Below, piece by piece: positions 9,351 to 18,085 of a DNA stretch of 64,000 nt. Origin of the DNA: Microbacterium sp. AB. GTDB taxonomy: Bacteria; Actinomycetota; Actinomycetes; Actinomycetales; Microbacteriaceae. The number at the start of each line of letters is the position of its first letter. Within the stretch, counting starts at the first letter, position 1. The notes under the pieces are model-generated. The model was not told where the DNA came from, did not search any database, and worked only from the letters and a program-made list of their open reading frames with translations. Made by a program: the position numbers and the translations under genes. The DNA lies in NCBI RefSeq assembly GCF_032878875.1, contig NZ_CP118157.1, forward strand, positions 558,001-622,000. The letters run 5' to 3'.

Positions 9351-9967
9351 AGGCGGTCGCCCGCGTCCCCCAGGCCGGGCACGATGTACCCGCGCTCGTT
9401 CAGTCCCCGATCGAGCGCACCGAGGACGAGCGTGACGTCGCGGTCGCCGACGAGGCTCTCGATCGCGTGCAGGCCCTCGGGCGTGCCGAGCAGGCAGACC
9501 GCCGTGACGTCGGTCGCGCCGCGGTCGAAGAGGTACTCGATGGCGGCCGCGAGCGAGCCGCCCGTCGCGAGCATGGGGTCGAGGACGAAGCACTGCCGGT
9601 CGCTGAGGTCGTCGGGGAGGCGCTCGGCGTACGTGGTGGGCTGCAGGGTCTCCTCGTTGCGGACGATGCCGAGGAAGCCCACCTCCGCCGTCGGGACGAG
9701 CTTCGTCATCCCCTCGAGCATGCCGAGGCCGGCGCGCAGGATCGGGACGACGAGGGGCTTCGGGTCGGCGATCTTCACCCCCGTGGTCTCCGTGACCGGC
9801 GTCCGGATGGTGAAGGGCTCGACGCGCACGTTGCGCGTCGCCTCGTAGGCGAGGAGCGTCATGAGCTCCTCCGTGAGCTGACGGAAGACGGGCGACGACG
9901 TGTTCTCGTCGCGGAGCACCGTGAGCTTGTGCGTGATGAGCGGGTGGTCGGCGACGTGCAAGCGCAT
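9335..9967 (-). CDS. upp: Uracil phosphoribosyltransferase
   Basis: Upp converts uracil and PRPP to UMP for pyrimidine salvage. The 210-residue protein is of normal family length. It shows the PRPP-binding loop [10 protein letters not shown] (129-138) and the uracil-binding C-terminus [26 protein letters not shown] (about 74-83) is also typical. The ATG at 9967 is preceded by TAGCCT 6 bases upstream. Its 3' end overlaps the convergent helicase gene by 16 bp. Confidence 0.96.
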   Translation of the reverse strand: MRLHVADHPLITHKLTVLRDENTSSPVFRQLTEELMTLLAYEATRNVRVEPFTIRTPVTETTGVKIADPKPLVVPILRAGLGMLEGMTKLVPTAEVGFLGIVRNEETLQPTTYAERLPDDLSDRQCFVLDPMLATGGSLAAAIEYLFDRGATDVTAVCLLGTPEGLHAIESLVGDRDVTLVLGALDRGLNERGYIVPGLGDAGDRLYGTV

Positions 9968-9973
9968 GGACTC

Positions 9974-9979
9974 AGGCTA
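9974..9979 (-). promoter_or_regulatory. -10 box TAGCCT of upp
   Basis: The box ends 6 bases before the upp ATG at 9967. The transcript probably starts at or next to the start codon. Confidence 0.55.
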
Positions 9980-10026
9980 CCGTGGCGGTACGAGGGCGAA
10001 CCTCACCGGGGCGGACGGAGACCGAC

Positions 10027-10851
10027 ATGCGCACGATCGTGATCACCGGTGCGAGCGATGGGATCGGCGCGGCCGCCGCGGACCTTCTCGCGGGAGGGGA
10101 CGACAGGCTGATCCTCGTCGGACGGTCGCCTGCGAAGACGAAGGCCGTCGCCGAGCGCGTCGGCGCGGAGCATCGGATCGCCGACTTCGAGCGTCTCGAC
10201 GAGGTCCGCGACCTGGCCGCCGCGCTTCTCGCGTCCTGCGAGCGGATCGACGTGCTGGCCAACAACGCCGGCGGGATCTTCTCCGGCCCGACGCGCACCG
10301 TCGACGGGTTCGAGAAGACGTTCCAGATCAACCACCTCGCGCCGTTCCTGCTCACGAACCTGCTGATCGACCGGCTGGTCGACAGCCGGGCGGCGGTCGT
10401 CAACACCTCCAGCGTCGCCGCCCGCCTGTTCGGCCGCATCGATCTCGACGACCTCGAGACGTGGGACGCCTTCCGCCCGAACCGGGCCTACGGCAACGCC
10501 AAGCTCGCGAACATCCTGTTCACGCGGGCCCTGCACGAGCGCTTCCACGACCGGGGGCTGTCGACGGTCGCGTTCCACCCCGGGAACGTCGCGACGAGCT
10601 TCGCCTCCGACACCACCAGCCCTCTCCGGTGGATCTACCACGGGTTCTTGAAGAGGTTCCTCATCTCCCCCGAGCGCGGCGGCGCGACCCTCGCGTCCTT
10701 CATCGCCGGCGAGCCGGGAGCCGACTGGGCATCGGGCGAGTACTACGACGAGAACCGCAGGATCGGGCGCACCAACGCGCAGGCCTACGACCCCGAGATC
10801 GTCCGCGAGCATGGGGAGCGCAGCGCGCGGATGCTCGGCGTCCGCTGGTGA
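10027..10851 (+). CDS. SDR-family oxidoreductase (retinol dehydrogenase/WW-oxidoreductase-like)
   Basis: The 274-residue classical-type SDR has TGASDGIG (7-14), NNAG (79-82), the catalytic Ser in NTSSV (near 128) and YGNAK (Tyr155, Lys159), then HPGNVATSF. The spacing and the insertion after the Ser motif resemble the retinol dehydrogenase-like subgroup. Substrate cannot be read from the sequence. I chose ATG 10027 because the Rossmann motif follows directly and GGAG lies upstream. An upstream in-frame start at 9982 would add 15 residues without family support. Confidence 0.86.
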   Translation: MRTIVITGASDGIGAAAADLLAGGDDRLILVGRSPAKTKAVAERVGAEHRIADFERLDEVRDLAAALLASCERIDVLANNAGGIFSGPTRTVDGFEKTFQINHLAPFLLTNLLIDRLVDSRAAVVNTSSVAARLFGRIDLDDLETWDAFRPNRAYGNAKLANILFTRALHERFHDRGLSTVAFHPGNVATSFASDTTSPLRWIYHGFLKRFLISPERGGATLASFIAGEPGADWASGEYYDENRRIGRTNAQAYDPEIVREHGERSARMLGVRW

Positions 10852-10892
10852 GCGCCGGTCCTGTCGTCCCGGCCGCCCGGGTCGGGGCCGCC

Positions 10893-10898
10893 TAGGCT
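10893..10898 (+). promoter_or_regulatory. -10 box TAGGCT of tadA
   Basis: The box ends 6 bases before ATG 10905. No ribosome site separates them. Confidence 0.55.
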
Positions 10899-10904
10899 CG
10901 ACGC

Positions 10905-11366
10905 ATGACACCCTCGCCGGCCGACCTCGCCGCGATGGGGCGCGCCCTCCGCCTCGCGGACGAGGCCGCGGAGGCCGGCGAGGTCCCGGTCGGCGCGGTC
11001 GTGCTCGGGGCGGACGGCGCCGTGCTCGGCGAGGGACGCAATCGCCGCGAGGAGACGCACGATCCGTCCGCGCACGCCGAGGTCGTCGCGATGCGCGAGG
11101 CCGCCGCCGCGATCGGCTCGTGGAACCTTGAGGGCTGCACCCTCGTCGTGACGCTCGAGCCGTGCGTCATGTGCGCGGGCACGCTGCTGCAGGCGCACGT
11201 CTCGCGGCTCGTCTTCGGGGCGTGGGACGACAAGGCCGGAGCGGCGGGGTCCCGCTACGACGTCGTGCGAGACCGGCGCCTGCCCGCGCGCGCCGAGGTC
11301 GTCGGCGGCGTGCGCGAGGAGGAGACGACCCGGCGGCTGAGGGCGTTCTTCGAGAGACGGCGCTGA
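10905..11366 (+). CDS. tadA: tRNA-specific adenosine deaminase
   Basis: TadA deaminates A34 to inosine in the anticodon of tRNA-Arg(ACG). The 153-residue protein has the zinc deaminase signature: HAE (His57, Glu59) and PCVMC (Cys87, Cys90). The length is normal. It stands as a single gene between an SDR and the tripartite transporter operon. Confidence 0.94.
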   Translation: MTPSPADLAAMGRALRLADEAAEAGEVPVGAVVLGADGAVLGEGRNRREETHDPSAHAEVVAMREAAAAIGSWNLEGCTLVVTLEPCVMCAGTLLQAHVSRLVFGAWDDKAGAAGSRYDVVRDRRLPARAEVVGGVREEETTRRLRAFFERRR

Positions 11367-11374
11367 GCGCGTCG

Positions 11375-11404
11375 TTGACGCAACTTACGCAAGCTATGCG
11401 CGAA
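11375..11404 (+). promoter_or_regulatory. Putative promoter/operator of the tctCBA operon with 9-bp direct repeats
   Basis: Three imperfect 9-bp units follow each other (ACGCAACTT at 11378, ACGCAAGCT at 11387, ATGCGCGAA at 11396) in a locally A+T-rich patch. The patch includes a TTGACG (11375) and a TATGCG (11395), but their 14-bp spacing is too short for a standard promoter. A binding site for the CitB-like regulator encoded nearby is plausible but unproven. Confidence 0.4.
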
Positions 11405-11478
11405 CGTGCCCCGGCGGGCAGCCTGGACGAGCGAGTCGAGGACGACCCGCCTTCGTTCATCCTCTGAAGGGACAGATG

Positions 11479-12555
11479 ATGTTCTCCGAGTCCATCAAGG
11501 ACGCGGATGCCAGGAACGACCCGTCCGCGGCGGTGTACACGGGCGTGCTGCCGACGAGGCGCGCACCCCGGTGGGCGCGCGCGATCGGCAGGATCGTGTT
11601 CGGCGTCGTCGCCGTGGCCTCCGTCGTCTCGGCGACCGCGTTCTCGTTCGCGTCCGGGAGCACCGGCACCGACCCGCGCTCGTCGCTGACCCTCATCGCG
11701 CCGGCGGGCGTCGGCGGCGGATGGGACGGCTTCGCCCGCGAGCAGCAGCAGGCCATGCGCCTGGACGGCATCGCGAACAACGTCCAGGTCGTGAACATCC
11801 CCGGCGCCGGCGGCACCATCGGCCTCAGCTCCTTCGTCACCATGGAGGGCCAGTCGAACACTCTCCTCGCGACGGGAGCGGCGATGCTCGGCGGCATCGT
11901 CATGAACGACTCGCCCGTCGACCTCACCGACGTCCGCCCCATCGCCCGCATCGCCGAGGACTACGCCGTCTTCATCGTCCACGCGGACGCGCCGTGGGAC
12001 ACCGTGGACGAGTTCGCCGCGGCGTGGGCCGGCGACCACGGCGGCATCCGGTTCACGGGCGGCTCGGCCGGCTCGATCGACCATCTGCTCGTCGCCCAGT
12101 TCGCGCAGGTCGAGGGGATCGCCCCCTCCGACATCACGTACATCCCCAAGTCCGGCGGCGGGGAGGCCATCCAGACCCTCCTCTCCGGCACCGCCGACGT
12201 CGCCGTCACGGGGTACAACGAGGTCGCCGACCAGATCGACGCGGGACGCGTCAAGCCGCTCGCGATCTCCGCGCCGCAGCGCCTCGCCGACGTCGACATC
12301 CCCACGTTCGAGGAGCTCGGCTACGGCGTGGACCTCGTGAACTGGCGGGGCCTCGTGGCCGTCCCCGGCATCGCCGACGAGGACTTCGACGCGGTCAAGG
12401 CCATCGTCGACGAGACCGCGGAGTCGGAGGCCTGGGCCGATGCGCTCGCGCGCAACCGCTGGGTCGACTCGTACCTCGACGGCGAGGAGCTCGAGCGCTT
12501 CCTCGTCGAGGACCAGCAGCGCACCGCCGAGCTCGTGAAGGAGCTGGGGCTGTGA
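11479..12555 (+). CDS. tctC: Tripartite tricarboxylate transporter substrate-binding protein (TctC family)
   Basis: This 358-residue binding protein captures a carboxylate outside the membrane for the TctAB channel. The mature region shows TctC hallmarks: LIAPAGVGGGWD, VVNIPGAGGTIGL, GGSAGSIDHLL and the late ELGYGVDLVNWRG. About 30 soluble residues precede a hydrophobic segment (about 36-58) ending ATAFSFASG. There is no lipobox, so it is either a long signal peptide or a membrane anchor. Two adjacent ATGs occur at 11476 and 11479. AAGGGA at 11467-11472 spaces the second better. It is the first gene of the operon; tctB overlaps its stop (GTGA). Confidence 0.9.
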   Translation: MFSESIKDADARNDPSAAVYTGVLPTRRAPRWARAIGRIVFGVVAVASVVSATAFSFASGSTGTDPRSSLTLIAPAGVGGGWDGFAREQQQAMRLDGIANNVQVVNIPGAGGTIGLSSFVTMEGQSNTLLATGAAMLGGIVMNDSPVDLTDVRPIARIAEDYAVFIVHADAPWDTVDEFAAAWAGDHGGIRFTGGSAGSIDHLLVAQFAQVEGIAPSDITYIPKSGGGEAIQTLLSGTADVAVTGYNEVADQIDAGRVKPLAISAPQRLADVDIPTFEELGYGVDLVNWRGLVAVPGIADEDFDAVKAIVDETAESEAWADALARNRWVDSYLDGEELERFLVEDQQRTAELVKELGL

Positions 12556-13139
12556 GCACGGTCGGCGTCGACGCCGCGGAAGACGCCCGCCGCGCCTCCG
12601 CCTCGTGGTGGACCGGACGCTCCGGCCTCGTCGTCCCCGCGATCCTCGCGGCGTTCTCGACCTATCTCGTGGTGGGGATCGTGACCATGCAGGTGCCGCC
12701 GGGCGTCACCTCGCCCGGGCCGAGGTTCTTCCCGACGCTCATCGCGGTCGCCGGCTACGTCGTCGCGGTGCTGCTGGCCCTCCGATACCTCCGCACGCCC
12801 GAGCCCGCTGAGCCGGCGCGGTACAGCGCGCTCGACGAGGTCTCCGAGACCGCGCGCGCCGAGGCGGAGGCCGCCGCGCGGGTCTCGTACCGCACCTTCT
12901 CCGACTGGACGGCGGTCGGCTGGGCCGCCGGAGGGTTCCTCGCGTTCTCGCTGCTCCTCATGCCCGCCGGATGGATCGTCGCGGGAGCGCTGCTGTTCTG
13001 GTGCGTCGCCCGGTCGATGGGCTCTCGGCGCCCCGTCGTCGACCTCGTCGTGGCGCTCATGATGAGCAGCCTCGTCTACCTCGCCTTCGGCGTCGTGCTC
13101 GGGCTGAACCTGCCGTCCGGGATCCTGGGAGGACTGTGA
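12552..13139 (+). CDS. tctB: Tripartite tricarboxylate transporter small membrane subunit (TctB family)
   Basis: The small membrane subunit has 195 residues. Hydrophobic segments lie near 25-50, 60-82, 115-135 and 140-190, with the typical GPRFFPTLIAVAGYVVA stretch after TM1. It begins with a GTG overlapping the tctC stop, and its own stop shares one base with the tctA start. Such tight packing ensures coupled synthesis. Function is inferred from family and operon order C-B-A. Confidence 0.88.
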   Translation: MSTVGVDAAEDARRASASWWTGRSGLVVPAILAAFSTYLVVGIVTMQVPPGVTSPGPRFFPTLIAVAGYVVAVLLALRYLRTPEPAEPARYSALDEVSETARAEAEAAARVSYRTFSDWTAVGWAAGGFLAFSLLLMPAGWIVAGALLFWCVARSMGSRRPVVDLVVALMMSSLVYLAFGVVLGLNLPSGILGGL

Positions 13140-14692
13140 TGGAGTCCCTGTCGCTGCTGTTCGAGGGGTTCGGGCACGCCTTCACCCCGATGAACCTGCT
13201 CTTCGTCGTCATCGGCTGCCTGCTGGGAACCGCGGTCGGGGTCCTGCCGGGCCTCGGATCGTCGATGGCGGTCGCGCTGCTGCTGCCCATGACGTTCGCC
13301 CTGGACCCGTCCGCCGCGTTCATCATGTTCGCCGGGGTCTACTTCGGCGGCCTCTTCGGCGACTCGACGATGGCCATCCTCCTCAACACCCCCGGGCAGG
13401 CCTCCGCGATCGCCTCGACCTTCGAGGGACACCGGATGGCGCGAGCGGGCCGGGCCCCGCAGGCGCTGGCGACGGCCGCGATCGGAGCGTTCATCGGCGG
13501 GATGATCTCCTGCATCGTCGTGGTGTTCCTCGCTCCCGCCCTCGCCGCGCTCTCGGCGGAGTTCGGGCCGGCCGAGTACTTCGCGCTCGCGCTCTTCGCG
13601 TTCGTCGCGACGTCGTCCGTCGTGTCGGACTCCGTGCTGAAGGGGCTCGCGTCGCTCGTGCTGGGCCTCGGGATCGCGACGATCGGGATCGACTCCGTCT
13701 CGGGCGCCGAGCGCTTCAGCTTCGGCGTCCCGCAGCTGTTCGACGGCGTCTCGCTCGTCACGATCACGGTCGCGATCCTCGCGCTGGGCGAGGTCTTCCA
13801 TGTCGCCTCCCGCATCCGGCGGGATCCGACCTCGCGCATCCTGCGCAGCGAAGGCCGCCCGTTCCTGTCCCGGGCGGAGTTCCGCGAGGCGCTCCCGGCG
13901 TGGCTGCGCGGCACGGGCATCGGGCTGCCGTTCGGCGTCATCCCCGTCGGGGGCGCCGACGTGCCGACGTTCATCGCGTACGCCGCCGAGAAGGGCCTCG
14001 ACAGACGGCGAGCGCATCCGCAGTTCGGGAGGGGCGCCATCCGCGGCCTCGCTGCGCCCGAGGCGGCGGGGAACGCCACCACGGGCACCGCGATGGGGGC
14101 GCTGCTCGCCCTGGGCCTGCCGGTGTCGGCGACGGCGGCGATCATGCTCGCGGCGTTCCGCCAGTACGGGCTGCAGCCCGGTCCGCTGCTGTTCGAGCGG
14201 GCCCCCGACCTCGTCTGGGGCCTCCTCGCGAGCTTCTTCCTGGCGATGATCGTCCTGCTCGTCCTCAACCTGCCGTTCGCGCAGCTGTGGGCGAAGCTGC
14301 TGCTCATCCCGCGGCCCTACCTCTACGGAGGGATCGCGCTCATGTGCGGCCTGGGCGTCTTCGCGACGTCGTCCTCCTCGTTCGAGCTGCTGCTCCTGCT
14401 CGGCGCGGGGCTGCTCGGCTTCGCCATGCGCCGGTTCCAGGTCCCGCTGGCCCCGCTGCTCATCGGGATGGTGCTGGGCCCGCTCGCCGAGACGAGCCTG
14501 CGCGACGCCCTCCTGAGCTCCGGCGGCGACTACGCGACCTTCGTCGCCGGACCCATCCCGATCGCGATCTACCTGCTGCTGCTCGGCGCGCTCGCGATCT
14601 CGATCGTGGGACGGCTAAGGGCGCGGCGGACCGCGAGCCCGGCCGCTGCCGAGCCCGTCGAGGCGGAGACGGCTCAGCGCACGAGGCGGTAG
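13139..14692 (+). CDS. tctA: Tripartite tricarboxylate transporter large membrane subunit (TctA family)
   Basis: This 517-residue multi-pass protein forms the sodium-coupled transport channel. Family signatures are GVLPGLGSSMAVALLLPMTF, FAGVYFGGLFGDSTMAILLNTPG and the second-half glycine motif PEAAGNATTGTAMGALLALGLPVSATAAIM. The ATG overlaps the tctB stop by one base. The last 19 bp overlap the convergent response regulator gene. Confidence 0.93.
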   Translation: MESLSLLFEGFGHAFTPMNLLFVVIGCLLGTAVGVLPGLGSSMAVALLLPMTFALDPSAAFIMFAGVYFGGLFGDSTMAILLNTPGQASAIASTFEGHRMARAGRAPQALATAAIGAFIGGMISCIVVVFLAPALAALSAEFGPAEYFALALFAFVATSSVVSDSVLKGLASLVLGLGIATIGIDSVSGAERFSFGVPQLFDGVSLVTITVAILALGEVFHVASRIRRDPTSRILRSEGRPFLSRAEFREALPAWLRGTGIGLPFGVIPVGGADVPTFIAYAAEKGLDRRRAHPQFGRGAIRGLAAPEAAGNATTGTAMGALLALGLPVSATAAIMLAAFRQYGLQPGPLLFERAPDLVWGLLASFFLAMIVLLVLNLPFAQLWAKLLLIPRPYLYGGIALMCGLGVFATSSSSFELLLLLGAGLLGFAMRRFQVPLAPLLIGMVLGPLAETSLRDALLSSGGDYATFVAGPIPIAIYLLLLGALAISIVGRLRARRTASPAAAEPVEAETAQRTRR

Positions 14693-15336
14693 CGGCGCTC
14701 GGGGCGCCCCGCCCCGTAGCGCAGCTGCACCCGCACCTCGCCGCGGTCGTGCAGATGCTCGAGGTAGCGGCGGGCGCTGACGCGCGAGACGCCGACGCGC
14801 TCGGCCGTCTCCTGCGCGGAGAGGTCCTCCGGCGAGGCGGCCAGCGCATCGCGCACGGCGCGGAGCGTCGTCTCGGCGACGCCCCGCGCAGAGGCTCCCC
14901 GGGCCGGCGGGGCGCCGAAGAGACGGTCCGCCGCCGCCTGATCGGCGACCCCGCCCTCGTCCGCGCCGTGGAGGTGCGCGCGGTACGCCGAGAGCCGCGC
15001 GCTGAGGTCTTCGCGCGGGAACGGCTTCATGAGGTAGCCCGCCGCCCCGACCCGCAGCGCCTGGGCGACCGTGCGGTGCTCGCGGGCGGCCGTGATGACG
15101 ATGGCGTCGAGCTGTGGCCTGACCGCCCGCATCCGCGTGAGCAGGTCCAGCCCGCTGCCGTCGGGCAGGTGGATGTCGAGCAGCACGAGCTCGGGGCCGT
15201 GCCGCTCCAGGGCGTCGAGGGCCGCGCTCGCGGTGTGCGCGACCGCGCACACGCGGAAGCCGGGCTCGGCTGCGACGAAGCCGGCGTGGATGCGGGCGAC
15301 GGTGACGTCGTCGTCGACGACGAGGACGTCGATCAT
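14674..15336 (-). CDS. CitB/DctR-type response regulator
   Basis: The 220-residue regulator has a receiver domain with Asp54 (VLLDIHLPDGSG) and the conserved Lys in GYLMKPF. The C-terminal winged-HTH-like domain (LSAQETAERVGVSRVSARRYLEHL) is typical of the CitB/DcuR class that controls carboxylate uptake. Its ATG overlaps the stop of the sensor gene (ATGA). Placed between tctCBA and the orphan tctC, it most likely activates both. This follows from context, not a mapped binding site. Confidence 0.9.
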   Translation of the reverse strand: MIDVLVVDDDVTVARIHAGFVAAEPGFRVCAVAHTASAALDALERHGPELVLLDIHLPDGSGLDLLTRMRAVRPQLDAIVITAAREHRTVAQALRVGAAGYLMKPFPREDLSARLSAYRAHLHGADEGGVADQAAADRLFGAPPARGASARGVAETTLRAVRDALAASPEDLSAQETAERVGVSRVSARRYLEHLHDRGEVRVQLRYGAGRPERRYRLVR

Positions 15337-16964
15337 GCGGGCCGGCTCCCTTCCTCACGGGGCAGCGTCGCCACGAACACGGCTCCGTCGCGCTCCCGCG
15401 CGGTCGCGTCGCCGCCACGGCGGCGGCAGACCTGCCGGGTGAGCGCCAGGCCGTATCCGCGGCCCCCGGGCATCCCGCCGGGCTTGGTGCTGAAGCCCCG
15501 CCGGAAGAGGAGCTCGGGGTCGTGCCCCTCGAGGCCGGGGCCGGAGTCCTGCACCGTGATCGTCACGACCCCGCCGGCGTCGCGTACGTCGACGTCGACC
15601 GCGGCGGCGTCCGTCCCCGACGCGGCCTCGACGGCGTTGTCGACGAGATTGCCGACGACGGTGATGAGATCGCGCGAGAGCGCGGCCGGCACCGGCTCGA
15701 GCCGCGAGTCCTCGTCGATGCGCAGCACGACGTGCCGTTCGGCGGCGGCCGACGAGGCGGCGATGAGCAGCGCCGCCAGCGGCGCATCCGCGATCCGGTC
15801 GGTGACCGAGTCGACGAGGGCGGACCGGGTGAACGCGATGCCGGAGATGTACTGCAGGGCCCCCGCGGCCTGGTCGATCTGGATGAGGCCCGCGACCGTG
15901 TGCAGCTGGTTGGCGAACTCGTGGGTCTGGGCGCGCAGCAGCTCGGCCGTCATCCGGCTGGCGCCGAGCTCGTCCTCGAGGGCGATGAGCTCCGTGCGGT
16001 CGCGCAGCGTCGTCACGGCGCCGATGTCGCGGCCGTGGGAGCGGAGGGGACGCCGGTTCGCGACGACGAGCCGGTCGCCCACGACGAGCGGCGCGTCGAC
16101 CTGCTCGTCGAGGGGATGCGCCCGCCCGCCGTCCGGAGCGAGGGCGAGCAGCACCGACGCCGGCGCCCCGGTCTCCTCGAGGGTGCGCCCCTCCCGCACG
16201 TCGTGCCATCCGAGCAGCGCGCGGGCGGCGTCGTTGAGCGCCGTGATGCGCCCGTCCGTGTCGACCGCCACGACGCCCTCCTTGACCCCGCGCAGCAGCG
16301 CCTCCCTGTGCTCCACGACGGCGGCGATCTCGCCGGGCTCCATGCCGAGCGTCTGGCGCTTGAGCCGGCGCGAGAGCAGGTACGAGCCGCCCAGCCCGAC
16401 CGCCCCGAACACGACGAGGGCGACGAGGATGTCGGGTACCGCGGCGCCGAGGCGCTCGGGCCATCCCGGATACGCGCGCGCCGCCACGGCGAGCCCGATC
16501 CGCTCGCCCGACTCCGCGAAGACGGGCACGCGCGAGAGCAGCAGGCTCCTGCCGTCGACCTCGGTCGTGCCCGTCCAGGCGCGCCCGGCGTCGCCGGCGA
16601 GATAGCCGCTCGGCGCCGGCTCCCCGGCGAGCGTGACGTCGCTCGACGAGACGACCGAGCCCGCGGCGTCGATGACGGCGGCCTCGGTGAGGCCCGCCAC
16701 GGCCCGCACCGACTCGACCGCCGGCGCGAGCGCCGCACGGCCCGAGGCGTCCGCGTCCGGCAGGAGGGCGCGCACGAGCGGGGTGGCGGCGAGCGACTCG
16801 GCCGCCGAGAGCGTGCGACGGCTCTCCTGCGACTCGAAGGTGCGCAGCGACTGGCTGATCGAGAGCCAGAGCACGCCGCCGAGGGCGCCGAGCAGGATCA
16901 CGAGCTGCAGCACGAGCAGCTGGGCGGCGAGACTGAGACGGCGCGGGGGACGAGGACCGGGCAC
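15333..16964 (-). CDS. CitA/DcuS-type sensor histidine kinase
   Basis: This 543-residue kinase has TM1 (about 14-36), an extracytoplasmic PDC/Cache-type sensor (about 40-175), TM2 (about 176-198) and a cytoplasmic PAS domain (about 215-325). The kinase region carries His348 in THEFANQLH, the motif typical of the CitA/DcuS class, then an HATPase with NLVDNAVEA and DSGPGL. It starts with GTG 16964. The kinase probably senses the carboxylate imported by the adjacent transporter. Confidence 0.92.
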   Translation of the reverse strand: MPGPRPPRRLSLAAQLLVLQLVILLGALGGVLWLSISQSLRTFESQESRRTLSAAESLAATPLVRALLPDADASGRAALAPAVESVRAVAGLTEAAVIDAAGSVVSSSDVTLAGEPAPSGYLAGDAGRAWTGTTEVDGRSLLLSRVPVFAESGERIGLAVAARAYPGWPERLGAAVPDILVALVVFGAVGLGGSYLLSRRLKRQTLGMEPGEIAAVVEHREALLRGVKEGVVAVDTDGRITALNDAARALLGWHDVREGRTLEETGAPASVLLALAPDGGRAHPLDEQVDAPLVVGDRLVVANRRPLRSHGRDIGAVTTLRDRTELIALEDELGASRMTAELLRAQTHEFANQLHTVAGLIQIDQAAGALQYISGIAFTRSALVDSVTDRIADAPLAALLIAASSAAAERHVVLRIDEDSRLEPVPAALSRDLITVVGNLVDNAVEAASGTDAAAVDVDVRDAGGVVTITVQDSGPGLEGHDPELLFRRGFSTKPGGMPGGRGYGLALTRQVCRRRGGDATARERDGAVFVATLPREEGSRPA

Positions 16965-16983
16965 GGGAGCCTCCCACGAGCGG

Positions 16984-17049
16984 ATAGGGTGTGCGCGAAG
17001 CCGGTCGGGCGGCGCTGCCGACGTGCAGGTACGGACAGGGACACCCTAT
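16984..17049. promoter_or_regulatory. Inverted repeat ATAGGGTGT / ACACCCTAT between sensor kinase and orphan tctC
   Basis: Perfect 9-bp arms (16984-16992 and 17041-17049) are separated by 48 bp in the divergent control region. The left arm contains a TAGGGT that could be a -10 box for the orphan tctC. The arms could be regulator sites spaced five to six helical turns apart. Confidence 0.45.
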
Positions 17050-17083
17050 GCCGAACGGCCCGATGCCGAGGAACGGAGGCCGC

Positions 17084-18076
17084 GTGCGCAGATCGGAGTT
17101 CCTGCGCGTCACGGCGGCGGGCCTCGGCGCCGCGCTCCTGGCGGGCGCCGTCGGCTGCGCGCCCCGACGCCCGGACGGAGGGGCCGAGCCCGTCGACGTG
17201 ACCGCGCGGCGCATCCTCGTCCCCGCAGCGGCCGGAGGCGGATACGACCTCACGGCGCGCACCGTGGCGAAGATCCTCGCCGCCGAGGGCATCACGTCCG
17301 AGCACCCCGAGGTGTTCAACGTGCCGGGCGCGGGCGGCGTGCTGGGGCTTGTCCGCGCGATCGCCGAGGAGGGCGACGGCGGGCTCGCGCTCGCCATGGG
17401 CATGGGCGTCGTCGGCGCCTGGAGGACGTCGGGGACGCGGGCGGAGCTCCTCGACATCACGCCCCTCGCCCGGGTCTCCGAGGAGCCGGGGGCTCTTCTC
17501 GTCGACGACAGCACGGGCTTCCGCACCGCCGACGAGTTCTTCCGGGCCTGGCGTGCCGACCCCCGCAGGCTCCGGGTCGGCGGCGGGTCGGTGGCGGGAG
17601 GCCCCGACCACCTGCTCGCCGTCGGCGTGGCGCGCGCTCTCGGGATCGCCCCCGGGGACATCGCGTTCTCCGCGTTCAGCGGCGGCGGCGACCTGCTGTC
17701 CGGTCTGCTGACGGGCGCGGTCGACGTCGCGTTCGGCGGAAGCGGGGAGACCCGTCCGCAGGTGCGCGCGGGCTCGGTGCGGGTGCTCGCCGTCTCGGGC
17801 CCGGAGCGGGCCGAGGGGATCGACGCGCCGACGCTGCAGGAGGCGGGGGTCGACCTCGTCTTCCGCAACTGGCGCGGGTTCGCCGCGCCGCCCGGCATCG
17901 CCGAGCCCGACCGCGTCGCGTGGATCGACGACCTGTCGCGCATGCGGGAGACCGACGCCTGGCGGGAGGCGCTGCAGGCGAACGGATGGACGGACGCCTA
18001 CCTCGAAGGCGACGACTTCGGCGCGTTCATCGCCGCGCAGCGCGACGCGGTCGACGAGATGCTCGGCGAGGGGTGA
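17084..18076 (+). CDS. Orphan TctC-family substrate-binding lipoprotein
   Basis: This second TctC-type binding protein (330 residues) has no adjacent membrane subunits. Motifs match the first copy: LVPAAAGGGYDLTART, NVPGAGGVLGLVRAI, VGGGSVAGGPDHLL and the late VDLVFRNWRGF. The GTG start at 17084 is supported by GGAGG at 17075-17079. It yields an N-terminus with RRSEFL, like a Tat signal, then a hydrophobic stretch and a cysteine in AGAVGC, a plausible though imperfect lipobox. ATG 17048 or 17063 would only add a poor leader. It may feed an alternative substrate to TctAB or present ligand to the neighbouring sensor. Confidence 0.86.
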   Translation: MRRSEFLRVTAAGLGAALLAGAVGCAPRRPDGGAEPVDVTARRILVPAAAGGGYDLTARTVAKILAAEGITSEHPEVFNVPGAGGVLGLVRAIAEEGDGGLALAMGMGVVGAWRTSGTRAELLDITPLARVSEEPGALLVDDSTGFRTADEFFRAWRADPRRLRVGGGSVAGGPDHLLAVGVARALGIAPGDIAFSAFSGGGDLLSGLLTGAVDVAFGGSGETRPQVRAGSVRVLAVSGPERAEGIDAPTLQEAGVDLVFRNWRGFAAPPGIAEPDRVAWIDDLSRMRETDAWREALQANGWTDAYLEGDDFGAFIAAQRDAVDEMLGEG

Positions 18077-18085
18077 GGCGGCTCC

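Noticed and set aside
11397..16999. Shared 8-mer TGCGCGAA in both tctC control regions
   Set aside because: An 8-mer of this composition is expected a few times per strand in 64 kb by chance.
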